Positions 15,790 through 23,360 of a DNA stretch of 32,868 bases are shown in pieces. The translations under genes and the position numbers were made by a program. Positions within the stretch are counted from its first letter, which is position 1; each line of letters opens with the position of its first letter. Under the pieces are notes generated by a model. That model was not told the origin of the DNA and did no database searches. It worked only from the letters and a program-made list of their open reading frames with translations. The stretch is from IMG/VR virus record IMGVR_UViG_3300047457_001076, positions 1 through 32,868 of that record. One strand, written 5' to 3'. The stretch comes from a virus.

Positions 15790-15995
15790 AAGGCTCTGCG
15801 CCTGCGCGTTTGTTGGATGGCGTCTGTACAGACGCTCTGGGGTGTGCGTTCGCTATCCCCTTCCTGCTTCATCGAGGCTGGTTTCACGGTGCCGAAACAC
15901 CGCCAGAGCCGTCCTCTCCACAGGCTGACACCGCAGACCCTGCGGCGTATTTGGCCAGGTTAATGGCCGCATTCATATTGCCTTCGTTTCTTTCA
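15790..15995 (-). pseudogene. Decayed 3' end of an IS605-family TnpB gene
   Basis: Minus-strand translation from about 15990 gives RNEGNMNAAINLAKYAAGSA then VSACGEDGSGG, the C-terminal signature of many TnpB (OrfB) proteins, which end NAAxNL...SAVSACGE. After a stop at 15884 the tail continues in another frame as VKPASMKQEGDS, again typical of TnpB ends. So at least one frameshift separates the two parts. Nothing upstream of about 15995 resembles TnpB, where the small HTH gene begins its 3' end. The remnant ends close to the first (rightmost) CRISPR-like repeat. Confidence 0.72.
15820..15835. repeat. 16-bp perfect palindrome
   Basis: GCGTCTGTACAGACGC is perfectly self-complementary. It lies inside the TnpB remnant's 3' tail, 33 bases from the last array repeat. 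IS200/IS605 ends carry subterminal hairpins, so it may be a former element end; an operator is also possible. Confidence 0.6.
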
Positions 15996-16008
15996 GGCGG
16001 CAGTCTCG

Positions 16009-16209
16009 CTACCACACTTCGCCGGAGATAATCCGGCAAACGGTGCTTTGCGAAATGCCGTACTGAACGGCTAAATCCTTTTGCTTGCACCGGGTTGCAA
16101 GGTAAACGGTGCGGATTTCCATGGCCTTTTCAGCCGTCATGTTTCTGTAGAATCGCTTGGGCCGGTATAACGCGCCAGATTTTGCTGCGGTTTTCGGCAT
16201 TCTATTCAT
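16009..16209 (-). CDS. Small helix-turn-helix protein
   Basis: A 66-residue basic protein. The second half is a clear HTH: AEKAMEIRTVYLATRC, then KQKDLAVQYGISQSTVCRII and a final SGEVW. The same DNA-binding unit is found in small phage regulators and at the front of HNH/homing endonucleases, where the GISQSTVxRIxxGxxW pattern is typical. The nuclease part is absent here, so it is either a stand-alone regulator or a stub. It follows the DUF1566-like gene on the same strand, overlapping nothing; the TnpB remnant starts right behind it. Confidence 0.75.
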   Translation of the reverse strand: MNRMPKTAAKSGALYRPKRFYRNMTAEKAMEIRTVYLATRCKQKDLAVQYGISQSTVCRIISGEVW

Positions 16210-16224
16210 GACGGCTGTCCGGGT

Positions 16225-16761
16225 TTAGGTGATCACGATCCGGCGCACCAACCGGATAATGGCAACTTCGTGCAGAGGTTTCAGTTCCGTGTCCCCGTCG
16301 TTGGGGTGGGCGTACAGTGCCCAGGCATTGGTTGTTGTGGCGTGGCCCAGGGTGTCCGACCAGTACCAGGTCGGGCTGAACTCGGTGGTACGAAAGCTGA
16401 ACCGTGACCATGCCGCCCGGTCGTTTTCGTACCAGGCAATGTCAATCGGGGCTTTGCGGTAGCCCCATATCGCAAACAGGTGCTCCAGTTCATCGCGGGA
16501 CGGGATTGTCCAGGGCGCGTCCCATTCTGCGTGGGGGTGGTTTGGTGGGGTTGGGACGATGGCCGGGGTCGGCGGGACTGCCTCGATAATGCCCTTGTCG
16601 TCCAGACGCAACGTGGCAGTGTATTCGCCGAGCTCCTTCGGTGCCATCACCAGGGCTGCCCGCTGGCCGTCGTGGTACGTGATCCCTGAGAATATCCCGC
16701 CCGCAAGGGGGCTGCCGATCCGCCCAATGCCGGCCCTGCTGTAGGATGAAATAATGCTCAT
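16225..16761 (-). CDS. DUF1566 (Lcl-like) domain protein
   Basis: A 178-residue protein from the ATG at 16761, chosen because it overlaps the upstream stop (ATGA, 16758-16761). Residues ~1-65 are Gly-rich with beta strands. Residues ~80-178 carry the DUF1566/Lcl pattern: WTIPSRDELEHLFAIWG, YWSDT, NAWALY and a final IIRLVRR. This is a C-type-lectin-like fold seen in phage and surface proteins. Unlike the DUF1566 gene at 32238, codons at the exposed positions do not follow an NNC/NNT pattern, so it shows no sign of mutagenic homing. Role unknown; possibly a virion or host-surface protein. Confidence 0.78.
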   Translation of the reverse strand: MSIISSYSRAGIGRIGSPLAGGIFSGITYHDGQRAALVMAPKELGEYTATLRLDDKGIIEAVPPTPAIVPTPPNHPHAEWDAPWTIPSRDELEHLFAIWGYRKAPIDIAWYENDRAAWSRFSFRTTEFSPTWYWSDTLGHATTTNAWALYAHPNDGDTELKPLHEVAIIRLVRRIVIT

Positions 16762-17414
16762 ACTGCCCACCCCTGGGTTCCGCCCTGGCCGGTTTGATCC
16801 AGGGTGGGGTAATCCCACTCCTCGAAGAGGAGTATTATTTCGTTCGTAATAGAACGCGGCACGGTGTTCATCGCCAGGGACGAAAAATGGAACGCCAGAA
16901 AATGCGGCTTGTATTTTCCGAACGGGCTGGCTACTGTCAGCCAGCCTACAATCTTACCCTGCCCGTTGGGCCGCCAGATCGGCAACCGGACACAGCAAAA
17001 TTCCGGCAGGTGACGGCCATTGGCCAGGATGCGGGTGTCGTTGACCTCCGGCGACAAATGCCGGGTTTCACCACGGCCTGCGTATTCGCGCAGGTACGGA
17101 TCAAGGCTGTCCGGCAGGTCGGGTCCTGACCCGCCCGAACCGGACGCAAAACCGGTTACCGGTACCCGGTTGCTGTAGCAGTGATATTTGACTGCGGCAT
17201 CAATGCCGCAGTGAACCGGCGCCGTGTAGGCCGGGATGATTCCGGTGGTGGTCATGATTTGCATGGTTTTTTCCTCGATCAATTTTCTAAACCCTCTGGA
17301 AAAACTCCCGTTTCCCAGCAGGACTGTGAGTGCGTGCTGCTCATCCGTGAGCGCAATGGACCGTACCTTGGTAGGTTGTTCTTTGAACGTGCCCTTGGGG
17401 CGGCCTCTGGTCAT
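16758..17414 (-). CDS. Unknown protein with N-terminal DNA-binding-like segment
   Basis: A 218-residue protein. Residues 1-50 (GRPKGTFKEQPTKVRSIAL, then a helix and FSRGFRKLIEE) look like a small RHH-type DNA-binding protein. From Met51 on, the sequence changes character: CYSNRVPVTGFASGSGGSG, then a beta-rich part ending FEEWDYPTLDQTG. GAGGA lies seven bases before the Met51 codon (17264), so a second protein may start there. Not recognised as a family. It is the first gene after a strong repressor-type promoter (17461-17504) and is coupled to the DUF1566 gene. Confidence 0.7.
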   Translation of the reverse strand: MTRGRPKGTFKEQPTKVRSIALTDEQHALTVLLGNGSFSRGFRKLIEEKTMQIMTTTGIIPAYTAPVHCGIDAAVKYHCYSNRVPVTGFASGSGGSGPDLPDSLDPYLREYAGRGETRHLSPEVNDTRILANGRHLPEFCCVRLPIWRPNGQGKIVGWLTVASPFGKYKPHFLAFHFSSLAMNTVPRSITNEIILLFEEWDYPTLDQTGQGGTQGWAV

Positions 17415-17460
17415 CGTTGGTAGTGGTTTGGGTTGTACCGCCTGATCAGCGGCTGGCGAT

Positions 17461-17504
17461 TATTTTATGCTATTAAAAAATCGACAGTCAATAGCAATGA
17501 TATT
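17461..17504 (-). promoter_or_regulatory. Promoter with two phage operators
   Basis: TTGACT (17486-17491) and TAAAAT (17462-17467) with 18-base spacing on the minus strand, about 40 bases before the 17414 start. The operator AATAGCAATGATATT (17490-17504) overlaps the -35 box. A weaker copy, AATAGCATAAAATA in minus orientation (17461-17474), overlaps the -10. The same operator occurs at 28005-28019, 28659-28673 and 28684-28698. Confidence 0.8.
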
Positions 17505-17506
17505 TT

Positions 17507-18718
17507 TTAATCGCCGAACGGCTGGCCGGTGGTGGCGTGGATGGCCTGGTTGCCTGTGAACCGCTGCCAGCGACGCACAGCGACATCGACGTATTGTGGG
17601 GCGAGTTCCATAGCGTAGCAGCGGCGGCCTGTTTGCTCGGCAGCAATGATGGTGGTGCCGGATCCGGAGAAGGGTTCGTAAATGCTGTCACCGGGCAGGC
17701 TGTTATTTTCTATGGGCCGCCTCATGCACTCGACTGGCTTTTGAGTGCCGTGCCCATGACCATGATCCTCTCGCGCCTTAATGTTCCATACCGTTGTCTG
17801 TTTGCGGTCGCCATTCCAATGGCCAGTCGCGCCTTTTTTTACGACGTACCACGCCGGTTCGTGTTGCCAGTGGTAATGGCCTCGGCCTAACCTGAATCTA
17901 TCTTTTGACCATATAATCATTGCGCGGCATTGAAATCCGCATGATTCCAGGGAATCAAGCACTATGCTGGTGAATGTAGATGCATGCCACACATAGGCAA
18001 CATCACCAGGAAAAAGAGACCATGCCTCACGCCAGTCAGCCCGGTCGTCGTTCAGTACTTTTCCTGATTTCAGCGAGTTATTGCTGGCGTGAGTTGGGTC
18101 GTATTCAACCCCATACGGCGGATCAGTAACCATAAGATGCGGTTGCCCCCCCCCTAACAGCTCGGCAACGTTGTCGGCATTAGTGCTATCACCGCACATC
18201 AGCCGATGCCGTCCCAGCAACCACACGTCACCTGGCGCAGTAACGATTTGGGTTTGTGCATCTGGCACATCATCCGGGTCGGTCTGGCCTTCCGGGGTTG
18301 CCTCACTCAGTGCCAGCATTTCGCTGATTTCATCATTATCAAACCCAATCAACTCCAGATCAAAATCCATGGATTGCAGGGTTTTGAGTTCCTGTGCCAG
18401 CAGGTCTTCATCCCATCCGGCCAGTTCTGCCAGTTTGTTATCCGCTAATACGTAAGCCTGGCGTTGAGCGGCAGTGAGTCCGGTCAGGATCAGGCATGGC
18501 ACTTCAGGTAGCGCCAGGTGTTTGGCTGCCATGACCCGGCCATGACCGGCGATTATTTCGCCGGTTTCGTCGATCAGTACCGGATTGGTAAAGCCGAACT
18601 CGCGCATGGATGCCGCAATTTGCTGTACTTGTTGCTCGCTGTGCGTTCTCGCGTTGCGTGCATAAGGGATCAGTGATTCTGTTGGGCGTTTTTGTAGATT
18701 GGTATGTAAAACCGTCAT
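17507..18718 (-). CDS. ParB-domain / DNA methyltransferase fusion
   Basis: A 403-residue protein from the second ATG (18718), which has GGAGG seven bases upstream; an ATG six bases earlier is also possible. Residues ~15-95 form a ParB/Srx-like domain (YARNARTHSEQQVQQIA, REFGFTNPVLID, IIAGHGRVMAAK). Residues ~160-385 are a class-beta amino-methyltransferase: DPPY at 199-202 and the SAM motif FSGSGTT at 350-356, with TQKPVE between them. It should methylate adenine or cytosine exocyclic N in DNA; the site is unknown. ParB-methylase fusions are common in phages next to terminase genes and are thought to protect phage DNA. Start overlaps the nrdB stop. It shares its first domain with the gene at 22257. 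Confidence 0.93.
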   Translation of the reverse strand: MTVLHTNLQKRPTESLIPYARNARTHSEQQVQQIAASMREFGFTNPVLIDETGEIIAGHGRVMAAKHLALPEVPCLILTGLTAAQRQAYVLADNKLAELAGWDEDLLAQELKTLQSMDFDLELIGFDNDEISEMLALSEATPEGQTDPDDVPDAQTQIVTAPGDVWLLGRHRLMCGDSTNADNVAELLGGGQPHLMVTDPPYGVEYDPTHASNNSLKSGKVLNDDRADWREAWSLFPGDVAYVWHASTFTSIVLDSLESCGFQCRAMIIWSKDRFRLGRGHYHWQHEPAWYVVKKGATGHWNGDRKQTTVWNIKAREDHGHGHGTQKPVECMRRPIENNSLPGDSIYEPFSGSGTTIIAAEQTGRRCYAMELAPQYVDVAVRRWQRFTGNQAIHATTGQPFGD

Positions 18719-19710
18719 CCCCATGCCTCCATCAGTTGTTCCATCGGGGTGGGGTCGCCAAAATCGAGCGCGGAGCCGCTTTGGTACTCGGTGATGTGGC
18801 TTTCGAAGAAATTCTTCTCTTTCTTCAGTTCGAGCATCTCCGATAGCCAGGGCAGTGGTTGGGCTGCGTGCAGTGGGAACAGCGGCTGCAATCCAATTTG
18901 CTCCAGCCGCAAGTTGACCAGGTAGCGCGTATGTTCGATGTGCAGTCGGGGGTTGTAGCCCGCCAGTTCGGGGATGGCGTGGGCCGCGTAGTCGCTCTCG
19001 GCCAGCGTCAGGCGGCTGAACATTTGCCGGATCGGTTCGGCTGCGCGGGCGTGGGCGCGGTGTTCGTCCAGCAGCTCTTGTATCAGCCGCAGGCCAAACT
19101 GAAAATGCGTCACTTCATCCCGGGCGATGTACAGCAACTGTTCGGCTGTGCCGGTCATTTTGCCCATCTGGCCCAGGCGCAGAATGGGCGAGAATCCGTG
19201 GTAGAACCAGATACCCTCCCATCCCAGGTAGAAAAATGCCAGGCCGGTGATGCGTTCAATCGGATCATCCGACAGGATTTTTTGCGCGTACTCGTTGCCG
19301 AATTTGAATTTTTGCAGAATGTACGGGCGCTGCTGGTAACGCTGATAAATGCTGGCATCGTCGAGTGCAAGGCACTCGATAATATGTTGGTAACTGTAGC
19401 TGTGCAGCGATTCATCGGCCATTTGGTGGCTCAGAAACAGCCGGATTTCAGGCGGGGTGAGAATATCGTAAATGCGGCTGGCCAGGTTCTCCTGGATCGC
19501 AAGGTCAGCCGTGGTGAGCGTGGCAAACACGTCCAGGAACATTTGTCGCTCTGAGTCAGTGAGGCTGGCAAACTGTGCCACATCCTGGCCCATTTTGATT
19601 TGTTCCGGGTTCCAGAAATTTTTGCGGGCCGTTTTGTACATTTCAAACGACCAGGGGTAACGCAGCGGTGACAAGTTGTAGGGTTCATCAGTTTTGAACA
19701 GGGTTTTCAT
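18715..19710 (-). CDS. nrdB: Class I ribonucleotide reductase small subunit
   Basis: A 331-residue protein of the R2 family, which makes the radical needed to reduce ribonucleotides to deoxyribonucleotides. All six metal ligands line up with E. coli NrdB: Asp69, Glu100, His103, Glu165, Glu199 and His202 (ESLH, WEGIWF and DEVTH motifs). The radical tyrosine is Tyr107, four residues after His103, as Tyr122 in E. coli. It therefore looks catalytically complete. No large subunit (nrdA) gene is in the window, so it would have to pair with a host or distant phage subunit. The start at 19710 lies inside the end of the preceding small gene, with only a weak ribosome site. Confidence 0.95.
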   Translation of the reverse strand: MKTLFKTDEPYNLSPLRYPWSFEMYKTARKNFWNPEQIKMGQDVAQFASLTDSERQMFLDVFATLTTADLAIQENLASRIYDILTPPEIRLFLSHQMADESLHSYSYQHIIECLALDDASIYQRYQQRPYILQKFKFGNEYAQKILSDDPIERITGLAFFYLGWEGIWFYHGFSPILRLGQMGKMTGTAEQLLYIARDEVTHFQFGLRLIQELLDEHRAHARAAEPIRQMFSRLTLAESDYAAHAIPELAGYNPRLHIEHTRYLVNLRLEQIGLQPLFPLHAAQPLPWLSEMLELKKEKNFFESHITEYQSGSALDFGDPTPMEQLMEAWG

Positions 19711-19900
19711 GGGAAATACCTATGCGTGTTTTGAGTAGCGGGGGGATTTTCGGGAGTGGTGACCATGCGATGAAGCCTTGGCCCCAACAGCCGATGCAGG
19801 CGGTGCCGGTGTAGGTCAGGAGCAGGATTTTTTTGGCGAGTGGCGGCGGATCCGTGCGGGGATCACGCCAGGTTGCTGTGGGGGCGGTGACGGGTTTCAT
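19688..19900 (-). CDS. DUF551-like small protein
   Basis: A 70-residue protein with the pattern of small phage DUF551-type proteins: WRDPRTDPPPLAKKILLLT, then a strand IGCWGQGFIAW and PLPKIP. These proteins are frequent in phage accessory regions and have no known function. Start overlaps the stop of the Mor-like gene (19897-19900). Its end overlaps the nrdB start by 23 bases. Confidence 0.72.
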   Translation of the reverse strand: MKPVTAPTATWRDPRTDPPPLAKKILLLTYTGTACIGCWGQGFIAWSPLPKIPPLLKTRIGISHENPVQN

Positions 19901-20178
19901 TTGAGTATCTGGTAAATCCGGCGTTTGCTGAGTCCATAACGCATGGCCAGTTCCGTGATATTGCGGCCGTTGTATGCGGCCCGGATTTGATCGGCGTCAG
20001 TGCGAGGGCGGAGTGGAACGTAAACGCTTTGGCCGCCGACCGTGGCCAGTAAATCCCGCACGATTTGATCAGCGATTTGTTCGGATTGGGGCTCGGTCAG
20101 GTGCGGCACGATGTGCTGGATAGTTCGAGAGACAGTCCACGTCCAGTTCAGAATCAGGTCGTCGCGGGTATTGTTCAA
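19897..20178 (-). CDS. Mor-type transcription activator
   Basis: A 93-residue protein. The N-terminal half is helical, the C-terminal half carries the Mor-family HTH: DADQIRAAYNGRNITELAMR followed by YGLSKRRIYQILK. In phage Mu, Mor turns on middle genes; family members elsewhere activate late or middle phage operons. Here it sits directly downstream of the large terminase (ATGA overlap, 20175-20178), so it may switch on late genes. It is shorter than Mu Mor (129 aa) but keeps the entire DNA-binding part. Confidence 0.88.
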   Translation of the reverse strand: MNNTRDDLILNWTWTVSRTIQHIVPHLTEPQSEQIADQIVRDLLATVGGQSVYVPLRPRTDADQIRAAYNGRNITELAMRYGLSKRRIYQILK

Positions 20179-22103
20179 AACTGCCAGTCCTCGCGGGCAA
20201 AGCCGTTATTGGCGGGGGGTTTAACCGGCGGGCGCCGGGCAGGCGGGGGCTGAATAACCGGTGCGGTAGACGCAGTGGGTGCGGGGGATTGTGGGTTGGC
20301 TCGAGTCGGGCTAAGTGCTTGATCCAGTAGTTCCCATTTCGCGGCGGACAGGGTGTGATAGCGCAGTTCAGCGTGGTAGGCAGCGGCATAGGCATATACC
20401 AGGGTATCCAGCGGTTCGTTTCTGGCTCCCCGTTTTTTGACGAATCGGTTTTGTCGGGGGTCGAATGTCTCCGACACCAGGCCGGTAAAATAGTCCAGTT
20501 CCAGCTCATTGCTGAAATGCAGGCGGCGGCATGGGGCGTCTTTTTCGGCATCTACTGACATGAGCGAAAACAGGGCATGTTTGACGGCGACCGTGCCGAC
20601 CTGGTACGCCGTGACCCCTTTTTTATCAGTGCGCCCCCGGTATGACACGTCGAGCAGTTTCGGTCGGGATAATACCGGGGCGTTGGCGGCGACAGCACCG
20701 GTAATCGCCATTGGGCGACGAATGCGGCGTTCCCGGCAGTAGTGCTTGACTGATTCTGAGCGGTGGCCGCCGGTATCAATCGCGGTGGCTTGAACGCTCA
20801 AATACGCGCCGTCATCGCGTGGCACTGGCGTATTCAATAGTTCGGTCAGGGTGACCCACACATCGGGTTCTGCCGGGTCGCCAGGTAATTCGACGTAATC
20901 CAGTACCCACGCCGTGAATCCGCGACCCCATCCGACCATTTGCACGGCCAACCGGTTGTCCTGGGTATCCACGCCTACAGTGATGGCGATCACGTCAGCG
21001 GGGGCGTGGCGCAAACGGTAGGGTTCGGCACGATCAGCCAGTACGTTGAAGCGGGCGGCTCGCAGGGAGCGATCTTCCCAGGGTTGTGCCAGGCGGTCGT
21101 TGATGAAAGTCTTTAGTCGGGCGGGGTCATTCTGGCAGTCGAGCCACATTCGAGCCAGTTCGGCCCATCGCGGGCCTAAGCCGAGTTGGTAGTACAGGCA
21201 GTTCAGGTTATATCCCCTGATTTTTCGCTCCGGGTGAGCAGGTACCCATTTGCCTGTGGCAATCATTTCGGTTTTGAGGTGTTCCTCGATCAGGACCCCG
21301 CAATCCTGGCAGACGTACCAAGCGTGGGATGCGTCCCGGTTCCATTTCAGGCCCGACCATTCCATGTGTTGCTCGTGATTGCAGTGGGGGCAGTTCACGT
21401 AATACCGGCGTTGATCGGATTTCTCCCAAAGCTCCTCGGTGCGGCTAATACCCTGAATTCCGGGGGTTGATATGTACAGTCGTTTGTATGTGGCCGGAAA
21501 TGCGGATGTTCTTCCGATGAGCATATCCAGCGGATCGTCACCGCCAGTCAGGTTGACGCTGAACTCGTCGAGTTCGTCAACGATCAGGGTGCGGACGCTG
21601 GTGGATTTGAGTCGGGAGGGGCTGCCTGCATGTTCCAGGTAAAGCTGCCCGCCGGCGAAATCCTTGAACGTACGGGTATTGGATGCGTCCCGACTGGCCA
21701 GGGTTGTCAGGGTTTCCTGTACTACCGGGCATTCCTCGATCATTGGGTTGAGTTTTTGCTGAACCCATTTATTCATCGAGACCTCGCCCGGCAAACACAC
21801 CATGATCGGGCCGGGATTGTGTTCCATTGAGTAACCGAGAATGTTAACCGCACATTCGGTTTTTCCAGCCTGAATGGGAAACATCAGTACGACATCCCGC
21901 ACGGGTGAACGGGCCGACAGGCAATCCATGGGTTCTCGCAGGGGCGGGTTGCGGCTGGTGCGCCAGGGTCCCGGTTCAGCCGAACCTTTTTTCGATAGTA
22001 TACGGTGTGAATCCGCCCACTCACTCACGGCCAAACTTTTGCGCGGGGCAAGGGCTTTCGCCAGGGCGGCATGGATGGTTTTGTGGGCGTTTTCGGGGGT
22101 CAT
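20175..22103 (-). CDS. Phage terminase large subunit, GpA family
   Basis: A 642-residue ATPase-nuclease that cuts and packages concatemeric DNA into the prohead. It follows the lambda gpA layout: Walker A in QAGKTE (78-83), Walker B LIVDELDE (173-180), two Cys pairs (CPHC and CQDC, residues ~238-270) of a zinc-ribbon insertion, and the nuclease part starting with ITVGVDTQDN. Length equals lambda gpA (641). The start at 22103 follows a small gene; the stop overlaps the Mor-like start. The C-terminus is Pro/Ala-rich. Lambda-type packaging implies cos ends, but no cos site was identified. Confidence 0.96.
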   Translation of the reverse strand: MTPENAHKTIHAALAKALAPRKSLAVSEWADSHRILSKKGSAEPGPWRTSRNPPLREPMDCLSARSPVRDVVLMFPIQAGKTECAVNILGYSMEHNPGPIMVCLPGEVSMNKWVQQKLNPMIEECPVVQETLTTLASRDASNTRTFKDFAGGQLYLEHAGSPSRLKSTSVRTLIVDELDEFSVNLTGGDDPLDMLIGRTSAFPATYKRLYISTPGIQGISRTEELWEKSDQRRYYVNCPHCNHEQHMEWSGLKWNRDASHAWYVCQDCGVLIEEHLKTEMIATGKWVPAHPERKIRGYNLNCLYYQLGLGPRWAELARMWLDCQNDPARLKTFINDRLAQPWEDRSLRAARFNVLADRAEPYRLRHAPADVIAITVGVDTQDNRLAVQMVGWGRGFTAWVLDYVELPGDPAEPDVWVTLTELLNTPVPRDDGAYLSVQATAIDTGGHRSESVKHYCRERRIRRPMAITGAVAANAPVLSRPKLLDVSYRGRTDKKGVTAYQVGTVAVKHALFSLMSVDAEKDAPCRRLHFSNELELDYFTGLVSETFDPRQNRFVKKRGARNEPLDTLVYAYAAAYHAELRYHTLSAAKWELLDQALSPTRANPQSPAPTASTAPVIQPPPARRPPVKPPANNGFAREDWQF

Positions 22104-22107
22104 CTTA

Positions 22108-22290
22108 TTACCAGTCTAGTAGTTCCTTGGTTGTTTTTTTTAGTGCTATTCCGGTCAGGTTTCGTCGATTGCTGAAAAATTTTTTGTTTTTTTCCAGATT
22201 TTCACGACGGATGGCGGCTGCGCTTTTGCTGGGGGTGCGGTAACCGTTTTTTGTTTTTACGGTGCCTCGGCTTTCTGAACCAGTTGCCAT
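22108..22290 (-). CDS. Small basic protein upstream of the large terminase
   Basis: A 60-residue, Lys/Arg-rich protein from the ATG at 22290, chosen for GAGGAG nine bases upstream; an earlier in-frame start at 22353 lies well inside the ParB-PLD gene. No hydrophobic segment. It contains SKSAAAIRRENLEKNKKFF and a short C-terminal helix. Not recognised. Tight packing, 34-base overlap with the upstream gene and a 4-base gap to the large terminase suggest it is translated with them; it may be a DNA-binding packaging helper. Confidence 0.65.
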   Translation of the reverse strand: MATGSESRGTVKTKNGYRTPSKSAAAIRRENLEKNKKFFSNRRNLTGIALKKTTKELLDW

Positions 22291-23360
22291 AATTGATTTC
22301 TCCTCAAAAGTTTGTGGCTGGCTTGATAGGTGTTCAGGATGTTTGCCATCCATTTACGATGAAATGCGTATTGGATGGGGCAGTTATCGAGCGTGATTTG
22401 CTCGATATTCATGGAGGATCGCAGGTTTGCGCTGCCTCCGATGACCAGGTTCATGCCGCAGGTGGTGCGGATGAGGGTGATTTTTGTGTGAATTCCGGCG
22501 ACAGCCAGCGTGAATGGGCCATCGCCCAGATGTTTAACGATGTCCTCAATTCCGTCTTTGCGTTCGTGCGCGAAAAAATAATCGCTGATGATTAGGCCGA
22601 TTCTGCCTGTTTCTGACAATTTGTATTCCTGGACGGTTTTCAGGCTATCTACGTTTTGACTGGACATTGAGAGGGTGCTGATTATGATTTCGTCTGCAAT
22701 CAGGTCGTTCTCAAAAAGGTAGGCCTCAATAAAATCGCCTGCAATAAAATCACCGGAAACAATCGCGTTGACATGTTCTCCGGTTTGGAGTTTTCCGATT
22801 TTTTGAGCCAGGTCTTGCGCCAGTTCGTATTTGACTGCTTTTGGTCGTTGGTAACGAGTGATTTTTACAAAATCATGCGTTGCTTCGGGTTGTTGTTTTT
22901 CTTCTTCCGTCAGATAGGCATCGGCAGGTATTATTTCCTCGTTTCCGGTATTGACGTTTTCAATGATTTCGTGGCTCGATTTATCTGTTAATTCGGCCGC
23001 AAATAATTCATCCATGTCAAATCCTGGCAAATCGATGTAGTTCAACTCTTCTGCCAGCAGGGTTTCATTCCAGCCCGAATTGAGTGCTATCTGATTGTCG
23101 GCAATGACGTATGCCCGTTTTTGCTGTTGGGTCAGGTGCGTGAGCCGAACGCATGGTATTGATTCAAGGCCCATACGTTTGGCTGCCATGACCCGTCCGT
23201 GACCTGCAATGATTTCGTTTTTTTCGTCAATCAGTACCGGGTTTGTAAATCCAAATTCGCGGATACTGGCAATTATTTGTGAGATTTGGGTATCGCTGTG
23301 AGTTCGGCTGTTTCGAGCGTACGGGATTAGTTGATCGGTGGGGAGGCTGTTTAATATCAT
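22257..23360 (-). CDS. ParB-domain / PLD-like (HxK) fusion protein
   Basis: A 367-residue protein. Residues 1-95 form a ParB/Srx-like domain very close to that of the gene at 17507 (YARNSRTHSDTQISQI, REFGFTNPVLID, IIAGHGRVMAAKR). The C-terminal ~170 residues look like a phospholipase-D-type domain with one motif: HTKITLI followed by LVIGGSANLRSS, where H-x-K and G-S-x-N are the family marks; the usual Asp is not seen in place. The middle part (KITRYQRPKAVKYELAQDLA) is unknown. It may be a nuclease or nuclease-like DNA-binding protein. Coupled to lysozyme by ATGA (23357-23360). It sits between terminase genes and its base composition is more AT-rich than its neighbours, suggesting transfer. 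Confidence 0.8.
   Translation of the reverse strand: MILNSLPTDQLIPYARNSRTHSDTQISQIIASIREFGFTNPVLIDEKNEIIAGHGRVMAAKRMGLESIPCVRLTHLTQQQKRAYVIADNQIALNSGWNETLLAEELNYIDLPGFDMDELFAAELTDKSSHEIIENVNTGNEEIIPADAYLTEEEKQQPEATHDFVKITRYQRPKAVKYELAQDLAQKIGKLQTGEHVNAIVSGDFIAGDFIEAYLFENDLIADEIIISTLSMSSQNVDSLKTVQEYKLSETGRIGLIISDYFFAHERKDGIEDIVKHLGDGPFTLAVAGIHTKITLIRTTCGMNLVIGGSANLRSSMNIEQITLDNCPIQYAFHRKWMANILNTYQASHKLLRRNQLWQLVQKAEAP

Noticed and set aside
15386-15963. Several overlapping frames rich in RPHARGCQ, ARTRVDA and PRACGRG as possible repeat proteins
   Set aside because: They are translations of the 28-bp CRISPR-like repeat in different frames and on both strands; none has a ribosome site.
16225-16761. 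Second DGR target
   Set aside because: It has the DUF1566 pattern, but exposed codons include GCA, CTG, GAA and AAA, so there is no C/T-ending bias.
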